From Aristolochia californica (lineage: Eukaryota > Streptophyta > Magnoliopsida > Piperales > Aristolochiaceae): a stretch of 64,000 nucleotides of DNA. The position numbers and the translations under genes were made by a program. Of this stretch, positions 13,781-24,108 are shown in pieces; the first letter of the stretch is position 1; the number at the start of each line of letters is the position of its first letter. A model generated the notes under the pieces. The model had not been told where the DNA came from. It did no database searches and saw only the letters and a program-made list of their open reading frames with translations. The stretch spans positions 11,937,981 to 12,001,980 of the forward strand of contig JARWKL010000008.1 in the NCBI GenBank assembly GCA_029961685.1. Direction: 5' to 3'.

Positions 13781-16149
13781 TGATAATTTTAATTTTTTCT
13801 ACTCATTGAAATTTTTGGATCATTAGGTCATTTGCATCTTCAAAATGTTTCTGGCGTGCATATCCACCACATTTAAAACATGTTAGGATCAATTAGCAAT
13901 CTCTTTCTTATAAAATTCCACCAAGCTATCTGGGGTTGTACTAGTGGAATTTCCCCAATGTGGATAACAAAACTTTGGTGTTCATTTTTAGTGCGTGAAA
14001 ATAACTTTCTTCACTCACATTTATTATAGTTTTCAAATTATTTTCCATACTTAAACTCTAAAATTTCTTTTTTTTTGTGATCTATATTTGCCTTATCTTT
14101 TTGTTTACGAGAAAACTGGGAGAGTGAAAAACTCAAGTTTGAAAAAAAAAATTGAACATCCAAAATGGAAATGCACAAATGCTGAGAGATATAATTCCAA
14201 AAAGTATCTGTGATTTTATAGGTCTGCTTATTGTAAAACAGGAAAAAATTGGGTTGTTTGGCTCTGCTAAATATCCTACCACACGTTAACTTGAGAATTT
14301 TAATTTTTCCAACTCCTTGAAATTTTTGGACCATTAGGTCATTTGCATCATAAACATGTTTCTGGCATGCATATCCACCACATTTAAAACATGTTAGGAT
14401 CAATTAGGAATCTCTATTTTATAGAATTCCACCAAGCTATCTGGGGTGGTACTAGTGGAATTTCCTCAACATGGATAACAAAACTTTGGTGTTCATTTTT
14501 AGTCCGTGAAAATAATTTTCTTCACTCACATTTATTATAGTATTCAAATTCTTTTGTATACATCATCTCTAAAATTTCCATTTTGTTGTGATCTATATTT
14601 GCCTTATCTTTCTGTTTAAAAGAAAACTGGGAGAGTGAAAAACTCATGTATGAAAAAATAACTTGAACATCCAAAATGGAAATGTACAAATGCTGAGAGA
14701 GATAATTCCAAAAAGTATTTGTGATTTTTTAGGTCAGCTTTTTGTGAAATAGGCAAAAAGTGGGTTGTTTGGCTTTGGTAAATATCCCACCGTAGGTTTA
14801 CTTGAGAATTTTAATTTTTTCTACGCCTTGAAATTTTTGGATCATTACGTCGTTCGCAGCTTCAATATTTCTCGCATGCATATCCACCACATTTAAAACA
14901 AGTTAGGATCAATTAGGATTCTCTTTCTTATAAAATTCCTCCAAGCTATCTGGGGTTTTACAGGTGGAATTTCCCCAACTTGGATAACTAAACTTTGGTG
15001 TTCATTTTTAGTGCTTCAAAATAATTTTCTTCACTCACATGTATTATACTTTTCAAATTCTTTTGCATACATAAGCTCTAAAATTTGTATTTTGTTGTGA
15101 TCTATATTTACCGTATCATTTTGTTTACGAGAAAATTGAGAGAGTAAAAAACTCATGTTTGAAAAAAAAAAATTGAACATCCAAAATGGAAATGCACAAA
15201 TTCTGAGGGAGATTATTCCAAAAAGTATCTGTGATTTTTTGGTCCATTTTTTGTAACAGAGGCAAAAAGTGGGTTGTTTAACTCTGGTAAATATCCCACC
15301 GCACGTTAACTTGGGAATTTTAATTCTTTCTACTCCTTGAAATTTTTTGGATCGGTAGGTCATCTGCATCTTCAACATGTTTCTGGCATGCATATCCACC
15401 ACAATTAAAACATGTTAGGATCAATTAGGAATATCTTTCTAATAAAATTCCACCAAGCTATCTGTGATTGTACTAGTGGAATTTCACCAACGTGGATAAC
15501 AAAACTTTGGTGTTCATTTTTAGTGCGTGAAAATAACTTTCTTCACTCACATTTATTATAGTTTTCAAATTCTTTTGTGTACATAAACTCTAAAATTTCC
15601 ATTTTGTTGTGATCTATATTTGCCTTTTCTTTTTGTTTACGAGAAAAATGAGAGGGTGAAAAAACTCAAGTTTGAAAAAAAAAAATTGAACATCCAAAAT
15701 GGAAGTGCACAAATGCTGAGAGAGATAATTCGAAAAAGTATCAGTGATTTTTTAGGTCCGCTTTTTGAAAAATTGGGAAAAAGTGGGTTGTTTGGCTCTG
15801 GTAAATATCCCACAGAACGTTAACTTGAGAATTTTAACTCTTTCTACTCCATTAAATTTTTTGACAATTAGGTCATCTGCATCTTCAACATGTTTTTGGT
15901 ATGCATATCCTCCATATTTAAAACATGTTAGGATCAATTAGGAATCTCTTTCTTATAAAATTCCACCAAGCTATCTGGGGTTGTACTAGTGGAATTTCCC
16001 CAACGTGGATAACAAAACTTTGGTGTGCATTTTTCGTGCGTGAAAGTAACTTTCTTCACTCACATTTATTATTGTTTTCAAATTATTTTGCATACATAAA
16101 TTCTAAAATTTCCATTTTGTTGTGATCTATATTTGCCTTATCTTTTTGT

Positions 16150-16460
16150 TTTCGAGAAAACAGGGAGAGTGAAAAACTCAAGTTTGAAAAAAAAAATTGA
16201 ACATCCAGAATGCAAATGCACAAATGCTGAGGGATATAATTCCAAAAAGTATCTGTGATTTTATAGGTCTTCTTTTTCTTAAATAGGCAAAAAGTGGGTT
16301 GTTTGGCTCAGGCAAATAAACCACCGCACGTTAACTTGAGAATTTTATTTTTTTCTACTCCTTGAAATTTTTGGTCCATTAGCTCGTTTGCATCTTCAAT
16401 ATTTTTCTGGCATGCATATCCATTACTTTTAAAACATGTTAGGATCAATTAGGAATCTCT
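16150..16460. repeat. Family 1 monomer patch matching 7,500-7,800
   Basis: Both stretches read AATGCAAATGCACAAATG, TTATAGGTCTTCTTTT, CTCAGGCAAATAAACCACC, CGTTTGCATCTTCAATATTT and ACTTTTAAAACATG. The copy at about 7,500-7,800 lies in family 1; this one lies between family 2 monomers just past the family boundary. The offset is 17 monomers. The left copy has since lost AGAGATAATTC at about 7,581, which this copy largely keeps. Confidence 0.78.
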
Positions 16461-19400
16461 TTCTTATAAAATTCCACCAAGCTATCTGGAGTTGTACGAG
16501 TGGAATTTAACCAACGTGGAGAACAAAACTTTGGTGTTCATTTTTAGTGCGTGAAAATAACTTTCGTCACTCACATTTTTTGTAGTTTTCAAATTCTTTT
16601 GCATACATAAACTCTAAAATTTCCAATTTGTTGTGATCTATATTTGCCTTATGTTTTTGTTTACGAGAAAAATGGGAGAGTGAAAAAACTCAAGTTTGAA
16701 AAAAAAATTGAACATCCAAAATGGAAATGCACAAATGCTGAGAGAGATAATTCCAAAAAGTATCTATGAATTTTTGGTCCGTTTTTTGTAAAATAAGCAA
16801 AAAGTGGGTTGTTTGGATCTGGTAAATATCCCACCGCACGATAACATGAGAATTTTAATTCTTTCTACTCCTTGATATTTTTGGATCAGTAGGTCATCTG
16901 CATCTTCAACATGTTTCTGGCATGCATATCCATCACATTTAAAACATGTTAGGATCAATTAGGAATCTCTTTCTTATAAAATTCCACCAAGCTATCTCGG
17001 GTTGTACTAGTGGAATTTGCCCAACATGGATAACAAAACTTTGGTGTTCATTTTTAGTGCGTGAAAATAACTTTGTTCACTCACATTTATTATAGTTTTC
17101 AAATTCTCTTGCATACATAAACTCTAAAATTTCCATTTTGTTGTGATCTATATTTGCCTTTTCTTTTTGTTTACGAGAAAAATGAGAGGGTGAAAAAACT
17201 CAAGTTTGAAAAAAAAAATTGAACATCCAAAATGGAAGTGCACAAATGCTGAGAGAAATAATTCAAAAAAGTATCAGTGATTTTTTAGGTCCGCTTTTTA
17301 TAAAATTGGGAAAAAGTGGGTTGTTTGGCTCTGGTAAATATCCCACCGCACGTTAACTTGAGAATTTTAATTCTTTCTACTCCATGCATTTTTTGGATCA
17401 TTAGGTCATCTGCATCTTCAACATGTTTCTGGTATGCATATCCTCCGCATTTAAAGCATGTTAGGATCAATTAGGAATCTCTTTCTTATAAAATTCCACC
17501 AAGCTATATGGGGTTGTACTAGTGGAATTTCCCCAACGTGGATAACAAAACTTTGGTGTTCAGTTTTAGTGCGTGAAAATAACTTTCTTCACTCACATTT
17601 ATTATAGTCTTCAAATTCGTATGCATACATAAACGCTTAAATTTCCATTTTGTAGTGATTTATATATGCCTTATCTTTTTGTTTACGAGAAAACTGGGAG
17701 AGAGAAAAAACTCAAGTTTGAAAAAAAAAATGGAACATCCAAAATGGAAATGCACAAATGCTGAGAGAGATAATTCCAAAATGTATCTGTGATTTTTTAG
17801 GTCTGCTTTTTGTAAAATAGGCAAAAAGAGGGTTGTTAGGCGCTTGTAAATATCCCACCACATGTTAACATGAGAATTTTAATTCTTTCTACACCTTGAA
17901 ATTTTTAGATCATTACGTCATTTGCATCTTCAACCTGTTTCTGGTATGCATATCCTCCACATTTAAAACATGTTAGGCTCAATTAGAAATCTCTTTCTAA
18001 TAAAATTCCACTAAGCTATCTGTGGGTGTACTTGTGGAATTTCCCCAACGTGGATAAGAAAATTTTCGTGTTCATTTTTAGTGCGTGAAAATAACTTTCT
18101 TCACTCACATTTATTATAGTTTTCAAATTTGTTTTGCATACATAAACCCTAAAATTTCCATTTTGTTGTGATCTATATTTGCGTTATCTTTTTGTTTACG
18201 AGAAAACTAGGAGAGAAAAAAAACTCAAGTTTGAAAAAAAACGTTGAACATCCAAAATGGAAATGCACAAATGCTGAGAGTGATAATTTCAAAAAGTATC
18301 TAGGATTTTTTTGGTCCGCTTATTGTAAAATAGGCAAAAAGTGGGTTGTTTGGTTCTTGTAAATATCCCACTGCACGTTAACTTGAGAATTTTTATTCTT
18401 TCTACTCCTTGAAATTTTTGGATCTTTAGGTCAACTGCATCTTCATCATGTTTCTGCCACGCATATCCTCCACATTTAATATAGGTTACGATCAATTAGG
18501 AATCTCTTTCTTATAAAATTCCACCAATCTATCGGGGGTAGTAATAGTGGAATTTCCCCAACGTGGAGAAAAAAACTTTGGTGTTCATTTTTAGTGCGTG
18601 AAAATAACTTTCTCCACTCACATTTATTATCGTTTTCAATTTCTTTTGCATATGTAAACTCTAAAATTTCCAATTTGTTGTGATCTATATTTGCCTTATC
18701 TTTTTGTTTACAAGAAAAATCGGAGAGTGAAAAAACTCAAGTTTGAAAAAAAAAAATTGAACATCCAAAATGGAAATGCACAAATGCTGAGAGAGATAAT
18801 TCCAAAAAGTATCTGTGATTTTTTGGTCCGTTTTTTGTAAAATAAGCAAAAAGTGGGTTGTTTGGTTCCTGTAAATATCCCACCGCACGTTAACTTGAGA
18901 ATTTTAATTCTTTCGACTCCTTGAAATTTTTGGATCAGTAGGTCATCTGCATCTTCAAAATGTTTCCAGCATGCATATCCACCACAGTTAAAACATGTTA
19001 GGATCAATTAGGAATCTCTTTCTTATAAAATTCCACCAAGCTATCTGGGCTTGTACTAGTGGAATTTCCCCAACATGGATAACAAAACTTTGGTGTTCAT
19101 TTTTAGTGCGTGAAAATAACTTTCTTCACTCACATTTATTATAGTTTTCAAATTCTTTTGCATACAGAAACTCTAAAATTTGTATTTTGTTGTGATCTAT
19201 ATTTGCCTTTTCTTTTTGTTTACGAGAAAACTGAGAGGGTGAAAAAACTCAAGTTTGAAAAAAAAAATTGAACATCCAAAATAGAAGTGCACAAATGCTG
19301 AGAGAGATAATTCCAAAAAGTATCAGTGATTTTTTAGGTCCGCTTTTTGTAAAATTGGGAAAAAGTGGGTTGTTTGGCTCTGGTAAATATCCCACAGCAC

Positions 19401-19599
19401 GTTAACATGAGAATTTTAATTCTTTCTACTCCATGAAATTTTTTGATTATTAGGTCATCTGCATCTTCAACATGTTTTTGGTATGCATATCCCCCACATT
19501 TAAAACATGTTAGGATCAATTAGGAATCTCTTTCTTATAAAATTCCACCAAGCTATATAGGGTTGTACTAGTGGAAGTTCCCCAACGTGGATAAGAAAA

Positions 19600-20680
19600 C
19601 TTTGGTGTTCATTTTTAGTGCTTGAAAATAATTTTTTTCACTCACATTTTTTATAGTTTTCAAATTCTTTTCCATAAATAAACTCTAAAATTTCCATTTT
19701 GTTGTGATCTATATTTGCCTTATCTTTTTGTTTACGAGAAAACTGGGAGACTGATAAACTCAAGTTTCAAAAAAAAATTTAACATCCAAAATGGAAATGG
19801 ACAAATACAGAGAGATAATTCAAAAAGGTATCTGTGATTTTTTAGGTCTGCTTTTTGTAAAAGAGGCAAAAAGTGGGTTGTTTGGCTCTAGTAAATATCC
19901 CACCGCACGTGTACTTTAGAATTTTAATTTTTTGTTCTCCTTGAAATTTTTGGATCGTTAGGTCATTTGCATCTTCAACATGTTTCTGGCATGCATATCC
20001 ACCACAGTTAAAACATGTTAGGATCGATTTGGAATCTCTTTCTTATAAAATCCCACCAAGCTATCTGCGGTTGTATTACTGGAATTTCCCCAACGTGGAT
20101 AACAAAACTTTGGTGTTCATTTTTAGTACGTGAAAATAACTTTCTTCACTCAGATTTATTATAGTTTTCAAATTCTTTCACATACATAAACTCTAAAATT
20201 TCCATTTTCTTGTGATCTATATTTGCCTTATCATTTTGTTTACGAGATAACTGAGAAAGTGAAAAACTCAAGTTTGAAAAAAAAAATGAACATCCAAAAT
20301 GGAAATGCATAAATGCTGAGAGAGATAATTTAAAACTTATTTGTGATTTTTTAAGTCCGCTTTTAGTAAAATAGGCTAAAGGTGGGTTGTTTGGCTCTGG
20401 TTAATATCCCACCACACTTAACTTGAGAATTTTATTTTTTTCTACTCCTTGAAATTTTTGGATCGTTAGGTCATTTGCATCTTCACCATGTTTCTGGCAT
20501 GCATATCCACCACATTTAATACATGTTAGGATCAATTTGGAATCTATTTCTTATAAAATTCCACCAAGCTATCTGGGTTTGTACTAGTGGAATTTCCCCA
20601 ACGTGGATAACAAAACTTTGGTGTTCATTTTTAGTACGTGAAAATAACTTTCTTCACTCACATTTATTATAGTTTTCAAT
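19600..20680. repeat. Two-monomer family 1 block inside the family 2 array (right copy of 8,380-9,450)
   Basis: The monomers anchored at 20017 and 20525 carry family 1 marks (TTTGCATC, five A) although the neighbours on both sides are family 2. They share the rare marks listed for 8,380-9,450 in the same order. Similarity begins near GGATAAGAAAAC (about 19,590) and ends near 20,680, where the sequence becomes a family 2 C-type front. This looks like a copy transferred within the array, by gene conversion or by exchange between sister arrays. Confidence 0.8.
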
Positions 20681-23229
20681 TTTTTTTTTGCATACATAAA
20701 CCCTAAAATTTCCATTTTGTTGTGATCTATATTTGCCTTATCTTTTTGTTTACGAGAAAACTGGGAGAGAGAAAAAACTCAAGTTTGAAAAAAAAAATTG
20801 AGCATTCAAAATGGAAGTGCACAAATGCTGAAAGAGATAATTCCAAAAAGTATATGGGATGTTTTTTTTCCACTTTTTGTAAAATAGGCAAAAAGTGGGT
20901 TGTTCGGCACTTGTAAATATCCCACCGCACGTTAACTTGAGAATTTTTATTCTTTCTACTCCTTGAAATTTTTGGATCTTTAGGTCATCTGCATCTTCAT
21001 CATGTTTCTGGCACACATATCCTCCACATTTAAAATAGGTTAGGATCAATTAGGAATCTCTTTCTTATAAAATTCCACCAAGCTATCGGGGGTAGTAATA
21101 GTGGAATTTCCCCAATGTGGAGAACAAAACTTTGGTGTTCATTTTTAGTGTGTGAAAATAACTTTCTTCACTCACATTTATTATAGTTTTCAAATTCTTT
21201 TGCATACATAAACTCTAAAATTTCCAATTTGATGTGATCTATATTTGCTGTATCTTTTTGTTTAGAAGAAAAATTGGAGAGTGAAAAAACTCAAGTTTGA
21301 AAAAGAAAATTGAACATCCAAAAAGGAAATGCACGAATGCTGAGTGAGATAATTCCAAAAAGTATCTGTGATTTTTTGGTCCGTTTTTTGTAAAATAAGC
21401 AAAAAGTGGGTTGTTTGGCTCCTGTAAATATCCCACCGCATGTTACCTTGAGAATTTTAATTCTTTCTACTCAATGAAATTTTTTGATCAGTAGGTCATC
21501 TGCATCTTCAACATGTTTCTGGCATGCATATCCACCACATTAAAAACATGTTAGGATCAATTAGGAATCTCATTCTTATAAAATACCACCAAGCTATCTG
21601 GGGTTGTACTAGTGGAATTTCCCCAATATGGATAAAAAAACTTTGGTGTTCATTTTTAGTGCGTGAAAATAACTTTCTTCACTCACATTTATTATAGTTT
21701 TCAAATTCTTTTGCATACATAAACTCTAAAATTTCCATTTTGTTGTGATCTATATTTGCCTTTTCTTTTTGTTTACGAGAAAACTGAGAGGGTGAAAAAA
21801 CTCAAGTTTGCCAAAAAATTTGAACATCCAAAATGGAAGTGCACAAATGCTGAGAGAGATAATTCCAAAAAGTATCAGTGATTTCTTAGGTCTGCTTTTT
21901 GTAAAATTGGGAAAAAGTGGGTTGTTTGGCTCTGTTAAATATCCCACAACATGTTAACTTGAGAATTTTAATTCTTTCTACTCCTTGAAATTTTTTTATC
22001 ATTAGGTCATCTGCATGTTCAACATGTTTCTGGTATGCATATACCCCACATTTAAAACATGTTAGGATCAATTAGGAATCACTTTCTTATAAAATTCCAC
22101 CAAGCTATCTGGGGTTGTACTAGTGGAATTTCACCAGCGTGGATAACAAAACTTTGGTGTTCAGTTTTAGTGCGTGAAAATAACTTTCTTCACTCATATT
22201 TATTATAGTTTTCAAATTCTTTTGCATACATAAACGCTAAAATTTCCATTTTGTAGTGATCTATATTTGCCTTATCTTTTTGTTTACGAGAAAACAGGGA
22301 GAGTGAAAAAACTCAAGTTTTAAAAAAAAAATGGAACATCCAAAATAGAAATGTACAAATGTTGAGAGAGATAATTCCAAAATGAATCTGTGATTTTTAA
22401 GGTCCGCTTTTTGTAAAATAGACAAAAAGAGGGTTGTTAGGCTCTTGTAAATATCCCACCGCACGTTAACATGAGAATTTTAATTCTTTCTACTCCTTGA
22501 AATTTTTGGATCAATAGGTCATCTGCATCTTCAACATGTTTCTGGTATGCATATCCCCCACATTTAAAACATCTTAGGATCAATTAGGAATCTCTTTCTA
22601 ATAAAATTCCACCTAGCTATCTGTGGGTGTACTAGTGGAATTTCCCCAACGTGGATAACAAAACTTTGGTGTTCAATTTTTGTGCGTGCAAATAACTTTC
22701 TTCACTCACATTTATTTTAGTTTTCAAATTCATTTGCGTACATAAACTCTAAAATTTCCATTTTGTTGTGATCTATATTTGGGTTATCTTTTTGTTTACA
22801 AGAAAACAGTGACAGAAAAAAACCCCATTCTGAAAAAAAAAAACTTGAACATCCAAAATGGAAATGCACAAATACCGTGAGAGATAATTCCAAAAATTAT
22901 CTGTGACTTTTTAGGTCCACTTTTTGTAAAATAGACAAAAAAGTAGGTTGTTTTGCTCTGGTAAATATCGCCCCGCACGTTAACTTGAGAATTTTATTTC
23001 TTTCTACACCTTGAAATTTTTGGATCAGTAGATCATCTGCATCTTCAACATGTTTCTTGCATGCATATCCACTACATATAAAACATGTTAGGATCAATTA
23101 GAAATCTCTTTCTTATAAAATTCCACCAAGCTATCTGGGTTGTACAAGTGGAATTTCCCCAATGTGGATAACAAAACTTTGGTGTTCATTTTTAGGGTGT
23201 GAAAATATTTTCTTAACTCACATTTCTTA

Positions 23230-23470
23230 TAGTTTTCAAATTCTTTTGCGTACATAAACTCTAAAATTTCCATTTTGTTGTGATCTATATTTGGCTTATC
23301 TTTTTGTTTACAAGAAAACTGGGACAGAGAAAAAACTTTATTTTGAAAATAAAACTTGAACATCCAAAATGGAAATGCACAACTGAGAGAGATAATTCCA
23401 AAAATTATCTGAGATTTTTTAGGTCCACTTTTTGTAAAATAGGCAAAAAGTAGATTGTTTTGCTTTGGTA
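23230..23470. repeat. Patch in unit 1 copied from a C-to-B' position
   Basis: In units 2-4 the A-to-D stretch reads GGAGAGTGAAAAAACTC. Here it reads GGGACAGAGAAAAAAC with TTGAAAATAAAACTTG and the shortened GCACAACTGAG, matching 32,960-33,175 in unit 3 almost base for base (a handful of differences over about 200 bp). The flanking sequence on both sides is proper A and proper D. A gene-conversion tract of about 230 bp is the simplest reading. Confidence 0.75.
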
Positions 23471-23624
23471 AATATCCCACCGCACGTTAACTTGAGAATT
23501 CTAATTCTTTCTGCTCCTTGAAATTTTATGATCATTAGGTCATCTGCATCTTCAACATGTTTCTGGCATGCATGTCTACCACATTTAAAACATGTTAGGA
23601 TCAATTAAGAATCTCTTTCTTATA

Positions 23625-23664
23625 AAATTCCACTAAGCTATCTGGAGTTGTACTAGTGGAATTT
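23625..23664. repeat. Short inverted repeat of the monomer (9-bp arms)
   Basis: The arms AAATTCCAC (23,625-23,633) and GTGGAATTT (23,656-23,664) are perfect reverse complements with a 22-nt loop. The same pair is readable in most monomers, for example 13,913-13,921 with 13,944-13,952. It could form a hairpin in single-stranded DNA or RNA, or be a dyad binding site. Single mutations in one arm occur in scattered copies, so conservation is strong but not absolute. Confidence 0.85.
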
Positions 23665-23774
23665 CCCCAACGTGGATAACAAAACTTTGGTGTTCATTTT
23701 TAGTGCATGAAAATAACTTTCTTCACTCACATCTATTATAGTTTTCAAATTCTTTTGCATACATAAACTCTAAA

Positions 23775-23885
23775 ATTTCCATTTTGTTGTGATCTTTATT
23801 TGCCTTATCTTTTTGTTTACAAGGAAACTAGGAGAGTGAAAAAACTCAAGTTTGAAAAAAAAAATTGAACATCCAAAATGGAAAT
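23775..23885. repeat. Long inverted repeat of the monomer (12-bp arms)
   Basis: The arms ATTTCCATTTTG (23,775-23,786) and CAAAATGGAAAT (23,874-23,885) are perfect reverse complements, 87 nt apart. Another example is 873-884 with 971-982. Both arms recur in most of the monomers. The spacer contains a T-rich half followed by a purine-rich half and the A-tract, so the segment as a whole could fold back. Class F monomers break the second arm (they read AGAAATGGCAA). Confidence 0.85.
23855..23864. other. A-tract (A10), one per monomer
   Basis: A run of 7-10 A follows GTTTG in nearly every copy, at a fixed place in the unit. A second AT run (TGATTTTTTAGG in most copies) lies roughly 70 bp downstream. 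Phased A-tracts are known to bend DNA and exclude nucleosomes; whether they do so here is inference. Run length varies from copy to copy, as expected for slippage. Confidence 0.85.
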
Positions 23886-24065
23886 GCACAAATGCTGAGA
23901 GAGATAATTCCAAAAAGTATCTGTGATTCTTTAGGTCCGCTTTTGGTAAAATAAGCAAATAGTGGATTGTTTGGCTCCTGTAAATATCCCACTGCACGTT
24001 CACTTGAGAATTTTAATTCTTTCTACTCCTTGAAATTTTTGGATCATTAGATCATCTGCATCTTC

Positions 24066-24108
24066 AACATGTTTCTGGCATGCTTATCCACCACATTTAA
24101 AACATGTT
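24066..24108. other. Palindrome cluster AACATGTT - GCATGC - AACATGTT
   Basis: Within 43 bp lie AACATGTT (24,066-24,073), GCATGC (24,078-24,083) and AACATGTT again (24,101-24,108). A further palindrome, ACTAGT (23,652-23,657), sits in the loop of the short inverted repeat. The same four sites are seen at 14,353, 14,365, 14,388 and 14,451. They are present in most A, D, E, F and family 1 monomers and largely absent from C monomers. They could be protein-binding dyads; no factor is known to me. Confidence 0.8.

Larger units (their letters stand above)
1..15300. repeat. Family 1 array, first block (M1-M30)
   Basis: Monomers here have a T6 run before CTACTCC, TTTGCATCTTC and five A in GTGAAAAACTC. 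Anchors are at 182, 692, 1202, 1713, 2224, 2689, 3198, 3708, 4218, 4729, 5237, 5747, 6258, 6768, 7278, 7774, 8288, 8797, 9307, 9810, 10319, 10829, 11339, 11849, 12361, 12864, 13373, 13882, 14393 and 14902. Modal spacing is 510. No consistent multi-monomer order runs through the block, but local duplications are present (4.4-6.4 kb with 9.5-10.5 kb; 12.7-13.8 kb). The block changes to family 2 in the monomer anchored at 15,414. Confidence 0.9.
15301..23086. repeat. Family 2 array, loosely ordered left flank (M31-M45)
   Basis: Family 2 marks (TTCTTTCTAC, TCTGCATC, six A in GTGAAAAAACTC) start here. Anchors are at 15414, 15927, 16438, 16948, 17460, 17972, 18485, 18997, 19509, 20017, 20525, 21039, 21550, 22061 and 22573. 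A variant reading TTGCCTTTTCTTTTTG with GAGAGGGTG recurs at about 15,625, 17,157, 19,205 and 21,755, which are 3, 4 and 5 monomers apart, so short irregular higher-order copies exist. M33, M40 and M41 carry family 1 marks and look like blocks copied from the first array. Confidence 0.85.
23594..24105. repeat. Representative complete monomer (512 bp)
   Basis: This copy (M47 anchor to M48 anchor) holds all the recurrent elements intact and serves as the reference for the site-level entries. In order it has the 9-bp inverted repeat with ACTAGT in its loop, the AAATTTCC arm of the long inverted repeat, a T-rich then purine-rich stretch, an A10 tract, the second arm CAAAATGGAAAT, the stretch with AGGTCCGC and GGCTC, the CACGTT region, and the palindrome cluster ending in the next anchor. 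The phase chosen is arbitrary; the true unit boundary cannot be known from a tandem array. Confidence 0.9.

Noticed and set aside
14038..14403. Longest open frames in the window (about 121-130 codons, for example 14,038-14,403 and 1,842-2,234, minus strand).
   Set aside because: They are fusions of two frames that are closed in most neighbouring monomers, opened by single indels in the A-tract. Composition is that of the repeat, with Phe/Lys/Ile-rich low-complexity translation.
18140..18160. ACCCTAAA-like word resembling a plant telomere repeat (also at about 20,698).
   Set aside because: It is a one-base variant of the monomer's ACTCTAAA and is not tandemly repeated.
23855..23864. A-tracts or T-runs as transcription terminators or promoters.
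   Set aside because: They occur once per monomer in every copy with no associated gene. RNA polymerase III termination at T-runs is possible, but nothing in the sequence shows transcription.
23775..23885. A MITE or other transposon origin of the monomer because of its inverted repeats.
   Set aside because: The arms are internal to the unit, there is no target-site duplication, and copies are strictly tandem rather than dispersed in this window.
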